Positions 55,634 to 63,754 are shown, counted from the stretch's first letter. The stretch: DNA of 64,000 nt from CAILZL01 sp050248275 (GCA_050248275.1 JBFWSR010000005.1:1-64000); one strand, 5' to 3'. Made by a program: numbers and translations. Notes: generated by a model not told the origin, from the sequence alone.

Positions 55634-56554
55634 CTAACGCAGGCACCAGTAGCGCACCGATTCGTTATCAAGAAACGCTTCTGCCTGAGCGCCCTGCAGC
55701 ATGGCCAGCGTGGTGTAAGTGCCTGCCTGCGTGCAGGTGTCGGCGACCACGGTAATGGAGCGCGGCGCTCCTTGCGCAGGCCAGCCGGTGCGCGCATCGA
55801 TGATATGACCATAGCGCCTGCCGCCCTGTTCGATGACACGGCGCGTATCGCCACTGGTGGCGAGCGCGCCTGCGCGTAGTTGCAGCATTTTATGTGCATG
55901 ATCCTGCTGTGCAATGGATTCGATGCCCACACGCCAGGCGCCGGCAGCCGGCGCCGGACCGATGGCGCGCAGGTCGCCGCCGAAGTTGATCAGCAATGGC
56001 AACGATGCCTGTTTGCCGAGCATTTCGGCCACGCGATCAACGGCGTATTCCTTGCCGATGCCGCCGAAGTCCAGTTCCATGCCGTCAGGCAGCGCCAGCA
56101 TGGGCGCCTGCCAGCGCACGCGCTGCCAGCCGATTTGCATGAGCGTTTCCTCGATCTGTTTTGCTGTGGGCGTCGTGGACTGCTCGCCGAATTTCCAGAT
56201 ACGACGCAGCGCGCCCGAAGTCAGGTCAAACGCACCATCACTCAGTCGCCACAGCACTTGACCGTAATCCAGCAGATGCGCGGTTTCAGCATCGACGGCC
56301 AACGGCTTGCCTCCGCTGGTGTTGATGGCGTGCACCACGCTGTCGTCACGATAGCGGCTGAACTTGCGTTCGATTCGCAGCGCTTCCTGCGCCGCCAATG
56401 TTGTCAGCCGTTTTGCCAGTGCCGCGTCCTGCGTTTCAAGCAACAACTCGCAGGGATTGGCCATCGCGGTGAACACGCCCCGCCATACCTGCTGGCCGGA
56501 TATGCGCCCTTCCAGCAGTTGCATGTCGAACGAGGCGTGTTCGCTGCGGGTCAT
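55634..56554 (-). CDS. ApbE-family FMN transferase, variant metal site
   Basis: A 306-residue protein of the ApbE family, which covalently attaches FMN from FAD to Thr/Ser in a short motif of target proteins outside the cytoplasm. Seen motifs are FSRYRDDSVVHAIN, LDFGGIGKEYAVD, LINFGGDLRAIG, ATSGDTRR and HIIDARTGWPA. The last metal-binding segment normally reads ADAxxT; here it is AGTYTT (A277-T282), so the ligand Asp is Gly. No signal peptide is clear. It is the last gene of a tightly coupled operon with DUF3570 (one base apart), DUF4266 and TlpA-like genes. Activity is uncertain because of the change. Confidence 0.85.
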   Translation of the reverse strand: MTRSEHASFDMQLLEGRISGQQVWRGVFTAMANPCELLLETQDAALAKRLTTLAAQEALRIERKFSRYRDDSVVHAINTSGGKPLAVDAETAHLLDYGQVLWRLSDGAFDLTSGALRRIWKFGEQSTTPTAKQIEETLMQIGWQRVRWQAPMLALPDGMELDFGGIGKEYAVDRVAEMLGKQASLPLLINFGGDLRAIGPAPAAGAWRVGIESIAQQDHAHKMLQLRAGALATSGDTRRVIEQGGRRYGHIIDARTGWPAQGAPRSITVVADTCTQAGTYTTLAMLQGAQAEAFLDNESVRYWCLR

Positions 56555-56555
56555 A

Positions 56556-57872
56556 CTAAAAGCCGAATTTCACTCCAAACTGTGCGATCACGGCTTTCAG
56601 CGACGGCGCCAGTTCGCTGTAGCCGTTCAGCACGCCGATGTTGCTGCCCGGCGAGTTGTCGGCAGTTTGCGTGTAGTACGCCGCGCGCACGCTGTACTCG
56701 CGACCACTGTTGCCCAGCCAGGTGTATTTGGCGCCGACCGTCCAGGTATTCATCTTGGCCAGACGATAATCCGCAGAAGCAAATTCCGGCAACGTCCGTC
56801 CATTGACCAGCAGCGTCTTGTAGAAATCCGCCGCAGTCTGCGTGTAGTAGCGTACCTGGGGTTCCAGTGAGGCATGCTTGCTGAAATTCCAGTGATAGCG
56901 CGCTTCGACCGTATGCGAGTGAATGCCCCAGTCGTCCGTCATGAAGCGATAGTTCACTGCAAACGAATCGCGATCCAGCGCATAGCGGTATTCAGTGAAC
57001 AGGCTTTCCCTGGTGCGCGAATCCGGACGCTTTTCATAGCGGTAATAACGCATGGTCGCATCCGTCGGGCTCACTACCGGACGGCCTGTTGTGGCATCCA
57101 CGACAGTCAGCACTTTATAAGGATCGGTCATGTAGCCGCTGGCGTTGCTGAAACTCAGCACCACATCCAGCAAGGCGCGGCGACTCAGTATCTGTGACAC
57201 GCCCAGCAGCGCATCGACCACGGTCTTGGTGTCCTTGCTGTCTGCACGGTTGGGCGCCACACCAGCCGGCCGCATGGCGCTGAACGCCACAGGAATGCCG
57301 CCTACCGGATTGATGCTGTCGCTGCCGAATGCCGCAGCGGCAAACAGCGTGGTGTTCTTCTGGTTGAAATCGGATTCCCAGCGCAGATTCAATCCGCCAT
57401 GGAAGTAATCATGTTCAGCCGATACATCCAGTCCCCCTTGCAGGCGCGAAGCCTGTCCTATCGCCGTGGTGTAACTTCCGGTGGCTGCAAAGCGGGTATC
57501 GTGAAAGGTATCGTCCAGTGGCGTCTTGCCCGCAGCGATCTGGTAACTGCCGTTACCTGATGGCCGGGTGAAGGTTTGCACGCTGTCGGTTTTCACCGCG
57601 CCGGAAGGCGAGGCGCCGGTGAGCGTGTCCAACGTCAGGCCAATGTCGAGCTTGCGATCTTCGGTGAGGTTGTGCGACACCAATGCGCGCGCACTGACAT
57701 CCTTGATTCGCCCTTGATCCTCGCCGTAATAGAGCAGGGCAGAATCGACAGTCCAGTCCTGATCGCTGACATCGGCGGCCTGACTGGTGTCAGGCGCTGT
57801 ACCCAGCAGGCTGCACGCGGCTGCCGCGAGTGAAGCCCCAATACGCTGGGGTCGCTTGTTTTTTAGTTGCAT
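56556..57872 (-). CDS. DUF3570-family outer-membrane protein
   Basis: A 438-residue exported protein of DUF3570 with a signal peptide and many amphipathic strands (YQIAAGKTPLDD, GSYTTAIGQASRLQ, EYRYALDRDSFAV, WTVGAKYTWLG), ending in FGVKFGF, a typical outer-membrane barrel C-terminus. Residues 82-88 read DTLTGAS, resembling the D-x-x-[ST]-G-A-[ST] flavinylation motif of ApbE substrates, with S88 as possible FMN acceptor. The start overlaps the DUF4266 stop by ten bases, so the two are coupled. Function is unknown; the flavin idea is inference. Confidence 0.8.
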   Translation of the reverse strand: MQLKNKRPQRIGASLAAAACSLLGTAPDTSQAADVSDQDWTVDSALLYYGEDQGRIKDVSARALVSHNLTEDRKLDIGLTLDTLTGASPSGAVKTDSVQTFTRPSGNGSYQIAAGKTPLDDTFHDTRFAATGSYTTAIGQASRLQGGLDVSAEHDYFHGGLNLRWESDFNQKNTTLFAAAAFGSDSINPVGGIPVAFSAMRPAGVAPNRADSKDTKTVVDALLGVSQILSRRALLDVVLSFSNASGYMTDPYKVLTVVDATTGRPVVSPTDATMRYYRYEKRPDSRTRESLFTEYRYALDRDSFAVNYRFMTDDWGIHSHTVEARYHWNFSKHASLEPQVRYYTQTAADFYKTLLVNGRTLPEFASADYRLAKMNTWTVGAKYTWLGNSGREYSVRAAYYTQTADNSPGSNIGVLNGYSELAPSLKAVIAQFGVKFGF

Positions 57873-58084
57873 CCGCAGCCACCTCCAGCAAAACCACGGC
57901 CACCGCTGGTGGCTTCCTTACTGAAATAGATGTGCTCATCAATCGCCGTATCCAGTGCGCTGCCCTGCATGTCGGCGCGCGCATGCAGATCGCGTTCCCA
58001 TGGCTTGACGCCCAGCGAACTGCATGCGCTGACGGCGGCTGCGCACAGCAGCGCCAGGGACCATTTGCCTACGGTTTGAATCAT
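57863..58084 (-). CDS. DUF4266-family small lipoprotein
   Basis: A 73-residue protein with lipobox (VSAC, Cys 21) and the motif VKPWERDLHARADMQ after it, then an acidic/amphipathic segment (AIDEHIYFSKEA) and a Gly-rich tail ending GGGCGCN. The mature chain is about 53 residues. This matches DUF4266, always found with DUF3570-type genes as far as I know. The terminal Cys-Gly-Cys could bind metal, form a disulfide with the TlpA partner, or be modified. It overlaps the TlpA stop by four bases (ATGA). Function is unknown. Confidence 0.8.
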   Translation of the reverse strand: MIQTVGKWSLALLCAAAVSACSSLGVKPWERDLHARADMQGSALDTAIDEHIYFSKEATSGGRGFAGGGCGCN

Positions 58085-58581
58085 GGTTCACTCCTCAACA
58101 GTTGTTCGATTTCCTGTTCGCGCGCCGCCAGCTGTGCGTCGCGAAAGCCGGCATGCTGCTGCACGATCCTGCCGCTGCGATCCAGCAGGAAACTGGTTGG
58201 CATGGCAGTGACATTCAGTCGGGTGGCCAGCTCGCCTTTAGGGTCATACTCGACGCGGAATTGCGCCGGGATCGCCTGTAGAAACTCGGTTGCTAATGCC
58301 TTTTCTGCATCTAGATTAACGGCAATCACCGTCAATCCCTTGTCGCCATATTTCTTTTGCAGCGCATTCATCCATGGAAACGACTTGCGGCAGGGTGCGC
58401 ACCACGACGCCCAGAAATCCAGCAGTACCACCTTGCCTCTGACGCTTTGAATAATGGGCGCGCCGGAAATCTCCGGACTCGATGCCGCCCGCGCGCTGCC
58501 CAGGTTCAAGCCCAGCACTGCTGTCAGCAGGACCGTGTTAAGAAATTTTCGAACTCGCGGTTCGGAAAAACCGGCGGACAT
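58081..58581 (-). CDS. TlpA-family periplasmic thioredoxin
   Basis: A 166-residue exported thioredoxin-like protein. It has a signal peptide (cleavage near SARA) and the active site DFWASWCAPCRKSF (CxxC near residue 61) with cis-Pro in TAMPTSFLLD. TlpA/ResA-type proteins reduce disulfides in the periplasm, often for cytochrome or copper-centre assembly. It heads the operon with DUF4266, DUF3570 and ApbE. The stop overlaps the DUF4266 start. Its likely partner is one of those cysteine-bearing neighbours. Confidence 0.88.
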   Translation of the reverse strand: MSAGFSEPRVRKFLNTVLLTAVLGLNLGSARAASSPEISGAPIIQSVRGKVVLLDFWASWCAPCRKSFPWMNALQKKYGDKGLTVIAVNLDAEKALATEFLQAIPAQFRVEYDPKGELATRLNVTAMPTSFLLDRSGRIVQQHAGFRDAQLAAREQEIEQLLRSEP

Positions 58582-58719
58582 GTATAACTCCCGGCAATAT
58601 TGAGGATGTTGTGAGTAGGACGGTATCTAACCGACGGATCAATCGTGAGCCGGTTCACGCAAGTGATACGCTGAGCTCATTTACCCAACGCGTTCAGCCC
58701 GTAAAACGTTCTCGGGTAG

Positions 58720-58738
58720 GGCGGATTAGTAATCCGCC
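58720..58738. repeat. REP-like palindrome
   Basis: GGCGGATTA-G-TAATCCGCC is a near-perfect inverted repeat with nine-base arms, flanked by GTAGG on the left. It resembles the GTAGGGCGGATTA-type extragenic palindromes of gammaproteobacteria. It lies in the intergenic region between the TlpA promoter side and the Ogt-AlkA gene. Confidence 0.6.
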
Positions 58739-58778
58739 GCATGGTGGTACGAGACGCAGCATGGCCCGGTTGCGCCTA

Positions 58779-58794
58779 CCTGCTTTTAAGCAGG
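58779..58794. repeat. Palindrome adjoining the Ogt-AlkA stop
   Basis: CCTGCTTTTAAGCAGG is a 16-base palindrome, three bases from the stop codon of the fusion gene. There is no T-run, so a terminator is not proven; it may be part of the same REP-like region. Confidence 0.45.
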
Positions 58795-58796
58795 TA

Positions 58797-60029
58797 TTAC
58801 TTCGCCAGCTTCGCTAGGTCCGCTGCGCGCCATAGATACCAGCTGGCTACGGAACGATACGGCACCCAGCGTTCGCCATGGGCCTTGAGTTGTTTGGGCG
58901 TGGGCAGCGTGCGTTTGTTGAAGGCGACTGCAAACCCCTTGCGCACACCGAAGTCATCGACGGGCAGTACGTCGGGACGGCCGAGACGAAACATCAGCAG
59001 CATCTCCACGGTCCAGCGACCGATGCCGTGCACGCGGGTCAGGCGTTCAATGATGGTTTCATCGTCGAGGGCGTGCAGTTCATGCAGGTCGGGCAGACTG
59101 CCATCCAGCGTCCTGGCAGCCAGATCGCGCAGCGCCAGCAGCTTGTTCTGCGACAGACCGGCGGCACGCAGCCTGTCATCGCTGCAACGCAGGATGTCTT
59201 TGGCGGTGAAGCCTGTGCCCGAACGCGGAAACAGATCGCTGACGCGTTGCAGGATGGTGGCGGCCGCCTTGCCATGCAGTTGCTGATACACAATGGCGCG
59301 CGCCAGCGCCAGAAACAGATCGTGTGTTTCGTTGAGTTCCATACGGAACGGGCCCACCCGTTCAATCAATGCGGCCAGTTGCGCATCGGCCGCGCGCAGG
59401 TGTTTGAGCGCCGCACGTATGTTGAACGGATGAACCGATTTATGTTTGCCATTTGCCTGCCTGGGATGTGGGTTGCCCGACGGCACGCCTTCGATTTGCA
59501 GCATGCGTTGCTTGGTGTGCACGCCGCCATTGGCGGAGAAGCCGCCGAGCTTGCCACCGGCGGCGAGCACGCGATGGCAGGGCACGAGAATGGGAAAGGG
59601 ATTACGACCCATGGCCTGACCCACTGCGCGTGCCGCACCGGGAGAACCGACACGGGCTGCCAGCTCGCCATATGACAGCGTGCTGCCGGCAGGCAACTGC
59701 CGCGCCACGGCATACACGCGTTGATGAAAAGCCGGTACGGCACTCATGTCGAGCGATGCGCTGCTCAGATCAATAGACTTGCCTTGCAATAAAGCAACGA
59801 TGCCTTTGATGACTTTCCTGATGTCTGCGCCAGGTTTGTCCTCGATGGCCTGCGGAAAACGAAGCTGCAATTGCTTGCGTGTGGCCTTGGCATCGGCTTC
59901 CGGGAGATGCACGCCGAGGATGCCCTGCGTCGTCCATGCCATGCCGCAGGCGCCGATGGCGGTATCGAACAGGGTGAAGCTGGCTGACAGGGCCTTGGCC
60001 GTTTGCGGATTGTTGCGCGCCAATCGCAT
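58797..60029 (-). CDS. Ogt-AlkA fusion DNA-alkylation repair protein
   Basis: A ~410-residue fusion. Residues ~10-185 are an O6-alkylguanine-DNA alkyltransferase with LSYGELAARVGSPGAARAVG and the acceptor Cys in LVPCHRVLAAGGKLGGF. After a basic linker (PHPRQANGKHKS) residues ~210-410 form an HhH-GPD glycosylase of the AlkA type with VHGIGRWTVEML and the catalytic Asp in VLPVDDFGVRKG. The two normally separate repair activities (direct dealkylation and base excision of 3-methyladenine) are thus on one chain. The start ATG 60029 gives MRLARNNPQTAKAL; the frame extends upstream to 60173 over the cupin gene end. It is four bases downstream of the cupin stop. Confidence 0.9.
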   Translation of the reverse strand: MRLARNNPQTAKALSASFTLFDTAIGACGMAWTTQGILGVHLPEADAKATRKQLQLRFPQAIEDKPGADIRKVIKGIVALLQGKSIDLSSASLDMSAVPAFHQRVYAVARQLPAGSTLSYGELAARVGSPGAARAVGQAMGRNPFPILVPCHRVLAAGGKLGGFSANGGVHTKQRMLQIEGVPSGNPHPRQANGKHKSVHPFNIRAALKHLRAADAQLAALIERVGPFRMELNETHDLFLALARAIVYQQLHGKAAATILQRVSDLFPRSGTGFTAKDILRCSDDRLRAAGLSQNKLLALRDLAARTLDGSLPDLHELHALDDETIIERLTRVHGIGRWTVEMLLMFRLGRPDVLPVDDFGVRKGFAVAFNKRTLPTPKQLKAHGERWVPYRSVASWYLWRAADLAKLAK

Positions 60030-60033
60030 GGCA

Positions 60034-61023
60034 TTATTTTTCCTGATCGAGGTGTTTGAACTCGATGCGATAGAAATGCATGGGAATGGCATCGACATTC
60101 TGCGGGCGATGCGGCGCTTGCGGCGCCATGGTCGAGCAGGTCGGATAATCTGCGCCGGCGGGCGCAGATCCATTGCCCGAACCCTGGCCGTTCAGATTGC
60201 TGGCCGGATCCATGAATTCATTTTTCGAATGGCCGCGCACCGAATCCTTGGCGAACACTGACGGATAGGGATGGCCATGCGTGGCGTCACCGCGTTCACC
60301 GGGCCGATACATCACTTCAATGAACCGCACATTGGCGTCTTCATAGCGCAGCCAGTGCTGGCCAGGCGCGATGCGAACTGAATCGTAACTATCTGGATAC
60401 GGATAACCATCCGGATTGAGAGTGCGTTCGGTGGGCGAACCCGGCGGCGGTTGCGTTACCTCGGCTTGACCAAATGGCTTGTGGCCGGTTTTCTCGAACC
60501 ATTCTGCCGCAGTATGGCGTTCCTTCAGATACGGATACCATTCAGCCCAACGGGTCCTGAAGTCTTCGCCGTCGATGCGCTTGAATTCGATGCGATAAAA
60601 ATGCGCCGGACTGTTGCCGATATTTTTCACACGAAAGGGAGGTTGCGCGCCCATGGTCAGGCATCGTGGCAGGGACATGCCGGCTGGCGCCGGTCCAATG
60701 CCGAAACCATCGTCATGCAGGATTTTATTGGAAGCCAGTGGACTGTGTTCCATCCTGGGTTGCGGCGCGCCCAATGCGATCACGGCCGGGTAAGGCGAGC
60801 CCTCCGGCATGTCGTATTGCTCGCCCGGCAGATAAGTGACTTCAAGCAAACGGAGATGATCGTCCTCGTAACGCAGCAGTTGAGGTTTTGCAGCATCGCT
60901 CGCGCTGCGGGTGGATTGTGCGTTTGATGGCGCGTACACCGTCAGCGCCGTTAAAACGAGCGTGGCAATCAGTTGCAAATTGTCCATGTTGTTATGCCCT
61001 TGCTTGATCGAGTTTTTCCGCAA
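60034..61023 (-). CDS. Exported two-cupin-domain protein
   Basis: A 329-residue exported protein with a signal peptide (DNLQLIATLVLTALTVYAPSNA) and two repeats of a cupin-like barrel. Both contain RYEDxxxRxxEVxYxPGE and later HFYRIEFK, so the halves are duplicates (~48-150 and ~225-325). The first copy lacks the clear HxH pair; the second has ERGDATHGHPYP, so metal binding is possible only in the second half. No enzyme activity can be assigned. It is 18 bases after acs and four bases before the Ogt-AlkA gene, so cotranscription is plausible. Confidence 0.75.
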   Translation of the reverse strand: MRKNSIKQGHNNMDNLQLIATLVLTALTVYAPSNAQSTRSASDAAKPQLLRYEDDHLRLLEVTYLPGEQYDMPEGSPYPAVIALGAPQPRMEHSPLASNKILHDDGFGIGPAPAGMSLPRCLTMGAQPPFRVKNIGNSPAHFYRIEFKRIDGEDFRTRWAEWYPYLKERHTAAEWFEKTGHKPFGQAEVTQPPPGSPTERTLNPDGYPYPDSYDSVRIAPGQHWLRYEDANVRFIEVMYRPGERGDATHGHPYPSVFAKDSVRGHSKNEFMDPASNLNGQGSGNGSAPAGADYPTCSTMAPQAPHRPQNVDAIPMHFYRIEFKHLDQEK

Positions 61024-61041
61024 TGACAGAAATAATGTTGA

Positions 61042-62982
61042 TCAGCGATTCATCCGTTCTTTCACCAGACTTTCCACCACGCCGGGATCGGCCAGCGTGG
61101 AGATGTCGCCGAGTTGTTCGTGTTCGTTGGCGGCGATCTTGCGCAGGATGCGGCGCATGATCTTGCCGGAACGCGTTTTCGGCAGGCCCGGCGCCCATTG
61201 AATGAAATCCGGCGTGGCAATCGGGCCGATTTCCTTGCGCACCCAGTCGCGCAGTTCACTGCGTAATTTTTCCGTGGGTTCGGCATCCGCAATCAGGGTG
61301 ACATAGACATAGATGCCTTGTCCCTTGATGTCATGCGGGCAACCCACCACGGCGGCTTCAGCCACCTTGGGATGCGCCACCAGTGCGCTTTCCACTTCGG
61401 CCGTGCCGAGACGATGACCGGCCACATTCAGGACATCATCGACGCGGCCGGTGATCCAGTAATAACCATCGGCATCGCGGCGTGCGCCATCGCCAGTGAA
61501 ATACTTGCCGGGGAAGGTCTTGAAGTAGGTGTCGATGAAACGTTGATGATCGCCGAACACGGTGCGCATCTGACCGGGCCAGCTGTCGAGGATGACCAGA
61601 TTGCCTTCGCAGGCGCCGGGCAGCAGCCTGCCTTCGCCATCCACAATCGCCGGTTCCACGCCAAAGAACGGCAGCGTCGCCGAGCCGGGTTTCAGATCAG
61701 TTGCGCCGGCGAGTGGCGTAATCAGAATGCCGCCGGTTTCGGTTTGCCACCAGGTATCGACAATGGGACAACGGCCAGCGCCGACAACGTGGTAATACCA
61801 CTCCCAGGCTTCCGGATTGATAGGTTCGCCCACTGAGCCGAGCAGACGCAATGAGTTGCGCGAAGTGCGCTTCACGGGCGCTTCGCCTTCACGCATCAGC
61901 GCGCGAATGGCGGTGGGTGCGGTGTAGAACAGGGTCACCCGATGCTTGTCGATGACCTGCCAGAAGCGGCTGCTGTCCGGAAAATTGGGCGCGCCTTCAA
62001 ACATCAGCGTGGTCGCGCCATTGGCCAATGGGCCATAGACCACATAGCTGTGTCCGGTGACCCAGCCGCAATCGGCGGTACACCAGTAGATGTCATGCTC
62101 GTGAACATCGAACACCGTTTCATGCGTGTAGGCGGCGTAGACGAGATAACCGCCGGTGGTATGCAGCACGCCCTTGGGTTTGCCGGTGGAGCCGGAGGTA
62201 TACAGAATGAACAGCGGGTCCTCGGCATTCATGATTTCGGGCACGCAGCTCTTGATCTGCTTCTCCACCAGATCGGCGTACCACTGGTCACGCGCATACA
62301 TGGCGACCGGTGTGCCGGTGCGCTTGACCACCAGTACATGTTTGACGCATTCGGTGCCGTTCACGGACAGTGCCGCATCCACATTGGCCTTGAGTGGAAT
62401 CTTCCTGCCGCCGCGCACGCCTTCATCGGCGGTAATGACCACGGCCGAATCGCAATCGGCAATGCGCCCGGCGAGTGAATCAGGCGAGAAGCCGCCGAAC
62501 ACCACTGAATGCACCGCGCCGATGCGCGCGCAGGCCAGCATGCTGATGGCGATTTCCGGAATCATCGGCAGGTAAATCGTAACGCGATCTCCTTTACGCA
62601 CGCCCAGTTCGCGCAGTGCATTGGCGCACTGGCAGACTCGTTCATACAACTCACGATAGGTGATGCGTCGCGACTGCGTGGGATCGTCGCCTTCCCAGAT
62701 GATCGCGGTTTTGTGGTCGCGGTCATGCAGGTGTCGATCCAGGCAGTTGCTGGCCACATTCAACTGGCCGTCATCAAACCAGCGAATGCGGAAATCATCG
62801 ACGCGGTAACTGACATCCTTGACGTGCGTATAGGGCGTAATCCAGTCGAGACGCTGCCCGATGAGCCGCCAGAATGACTCCGGATCGCCGATGGATTCCG
62901 CATACTGTTGCGTGTACTGGTTGCGAGTGATGTGCGCCTGCGCGGCAAAGCGAGCGTCGACCGGATAAAGCTTCTGGCTCAT
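61042..62982 (-). CDS. acs: Acetyl-CoA synthetase
   Basis: A 646-residue AMP-forming ligase that turns acetate, ATP and CoA into acetyl-CoA. The ATP signature is FILYTSGSTGKPKGVLHTTGG (near residue 260), and WWQTETGG (near 413), YFTGDGARRDADGYYWITGR (near 494) and the acetylation-site Lys in KTRSGKIMRRILR (near 612) are typical. Length and motifs match AcsA. It begins an apparent acs-cupin-ogt/alkA run on the minus strand, though the functional link is unclear. Confidence 0.97.
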   Translation of the reverse strand: MSQKLYPVDARFAAQAHITRNQYTQQYAESIGDPESFWRLIGQRLDWITPYTHVKDVSYRVDDFRIRWFDDGQLNVASNCLDRHLHDRDHKTAIIWEGDDPTQSRRITYRELYERVCQCANALRELGVRKGDRVTIYLPMIPEIAISMLACARIGAVHSVVFGGFSPDSLAGRIADCDSAVVITADEGVRGGRKIPLKANVDAALSVNGTECVKHVLVVKRTGTPVAMYARDQWYADLVEKQIKSCVPEIMNAEDPLFILYTSGSTGKPKGVLHTTGGYLVYAAYTHETVFDVHEHDIYWCTADCGWVTGHSYVVYGPLANGATTLMFEGAPNFPDSSRFWQVIDKHRVTLFYTAPTAIRALMREGEAPVKRTSRNSLRLLGSVGEPINPEAWEWYYHVVGAGRCPIVDTWWQTETGGILITPLAGATDLKPGSATLPFFGVEPAIVDGEGRLLPGACEGNLVILDSWPGQMRTVFGDHQRFIDTYFKTFPGKYFTGDGARRDADGYYWITGRVDDVLNVAGHRLGTAEVESALVAHPKVAEAAVVGCPHDIKGQGIYVYVTLIADAEPTEKLRSELRDWVRKEIGPIATPDFIQWAPGLPKTRSGKIMRRILRKIAANEHEQLGDISTLADPGVVESLVKERMNR

Positions 62983-63021
62983 GAAGGCATCCCGACTGTG
63001 ATGGCAATTGTTATTGGGTGA

Positions 63022-63453
63022 TTATCCTGATGCCAGGGCCTGACGTAACTGTTCAGCATGTCTGGCCAACACTTCCTTGTCGGCCATGCCACGGCCATGC
63101 GCGTGCAACGGCTTGTTGGCATAGCGCGGCACGATGTGAAAATGGATGTGAAAGACGGTCTGGCCCGCCGCTTCGCCGTTGAACTGCATCAGCGTGATGC
63201 CGTCTGCCTTGAAAGCCTGACGCGCTGCGGCGGCGATGCGCTGGGTGGTGCCGATCAGCGCCTGTAATGGCTCCACAGGCAGATCGAACAGGTTTTCGGC
63301 TTCGAACTTTGGCACCACCAGCGTGTGGCCGTCCGACTGCGGCATCGCATCCATGAAGGCCAGCGTGTGTGCGTCCTCATAAACCTTGAAAGCCGGAATC
63401 TCGCCGCGCAGGATTCTGGCGAAAATGTTGTTGCGGTCGTAGGCCATACGCAT
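63022..63453 (-). CDS. HIT family nucleotide-binding protein
   Basis: A 143-residue histidine-triad protein with the signature TVFHIHFHIVPRY (near residue 100), where the central His is the nucleophile that hydrolyses dinucleotide or phosphoramidate substrates. The N-terminal half has NNIFARILRGEIPAFKVYED, as in Hint/YcfF-like proteins. It could start at the in-frame ATG six bases downstream. It is 39 bases upstream of acs on the same strand. Cellular substrate is not known. Confidence 0.92.
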   Translation of the reverse strand: MRMAYDRNNIFARILRGEIPAFKVYEDAHTLAFMDAMPQSDGHTLVVPKFEAENLFDLPVEPLQALIGTTQRIAAAARQAFKADGITLMQFNGEAAGQTVFHIHFHIVPRYANKPLHAHGRGMADKEVLARHAEQLRQALASG

Positions 63454-63490
63454 CCCCTGAAAGGTGAGATCGATGGCGGATTGTAGACTC

Positions 63491-63754
63491 TTAAATGCCG
63501 GCTTTGCCCAGACTGTCGAGCAAATTGCGCAGCGCAGCGCTCAGCGCGGGATGATCGGCGTCGAAACGGGCGGCAAGGGTTTCCACTGCCTCGGTCGGGG
63601 AGTGTTCGCGGTCGGTCTTGATGTTGGCGTCCAACAGGCGATTGATATCGGCCTGCAGGATCAGCAACTGTTCCTGTATATCCGGTTCGACCCGATGCAG
63701 TTCGGTCAGCTGCCGGTGCAATGCCTGGATTTGATCGTGGATGGACTGGGGCAT
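63491..63754 (-). CDS. DUF4404-family protein
   Basis: A ~87-residue helical protein starting MPQSIHDQIQALHRQLTELH with LLILQADINRLLDA (near residue 33), matching the DUF4404 family of unknown function. It is predicted to be mostly coiled and cytoplasmic. I placed the start at ATG 63754; the upstream frame (to 63826) includes residues not seen in the family. It lies 37 bases upstream of the HIT gene on the same strand. Confidence 0.8.
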   Translation of the reverse strand: MPQSIHDQIQALHRQLTELHRVEPDIQEQLLILQADINRLLDANIKTDREHSPTEAVETLAARFDADHPALSAALRNLLDSLGKAGI

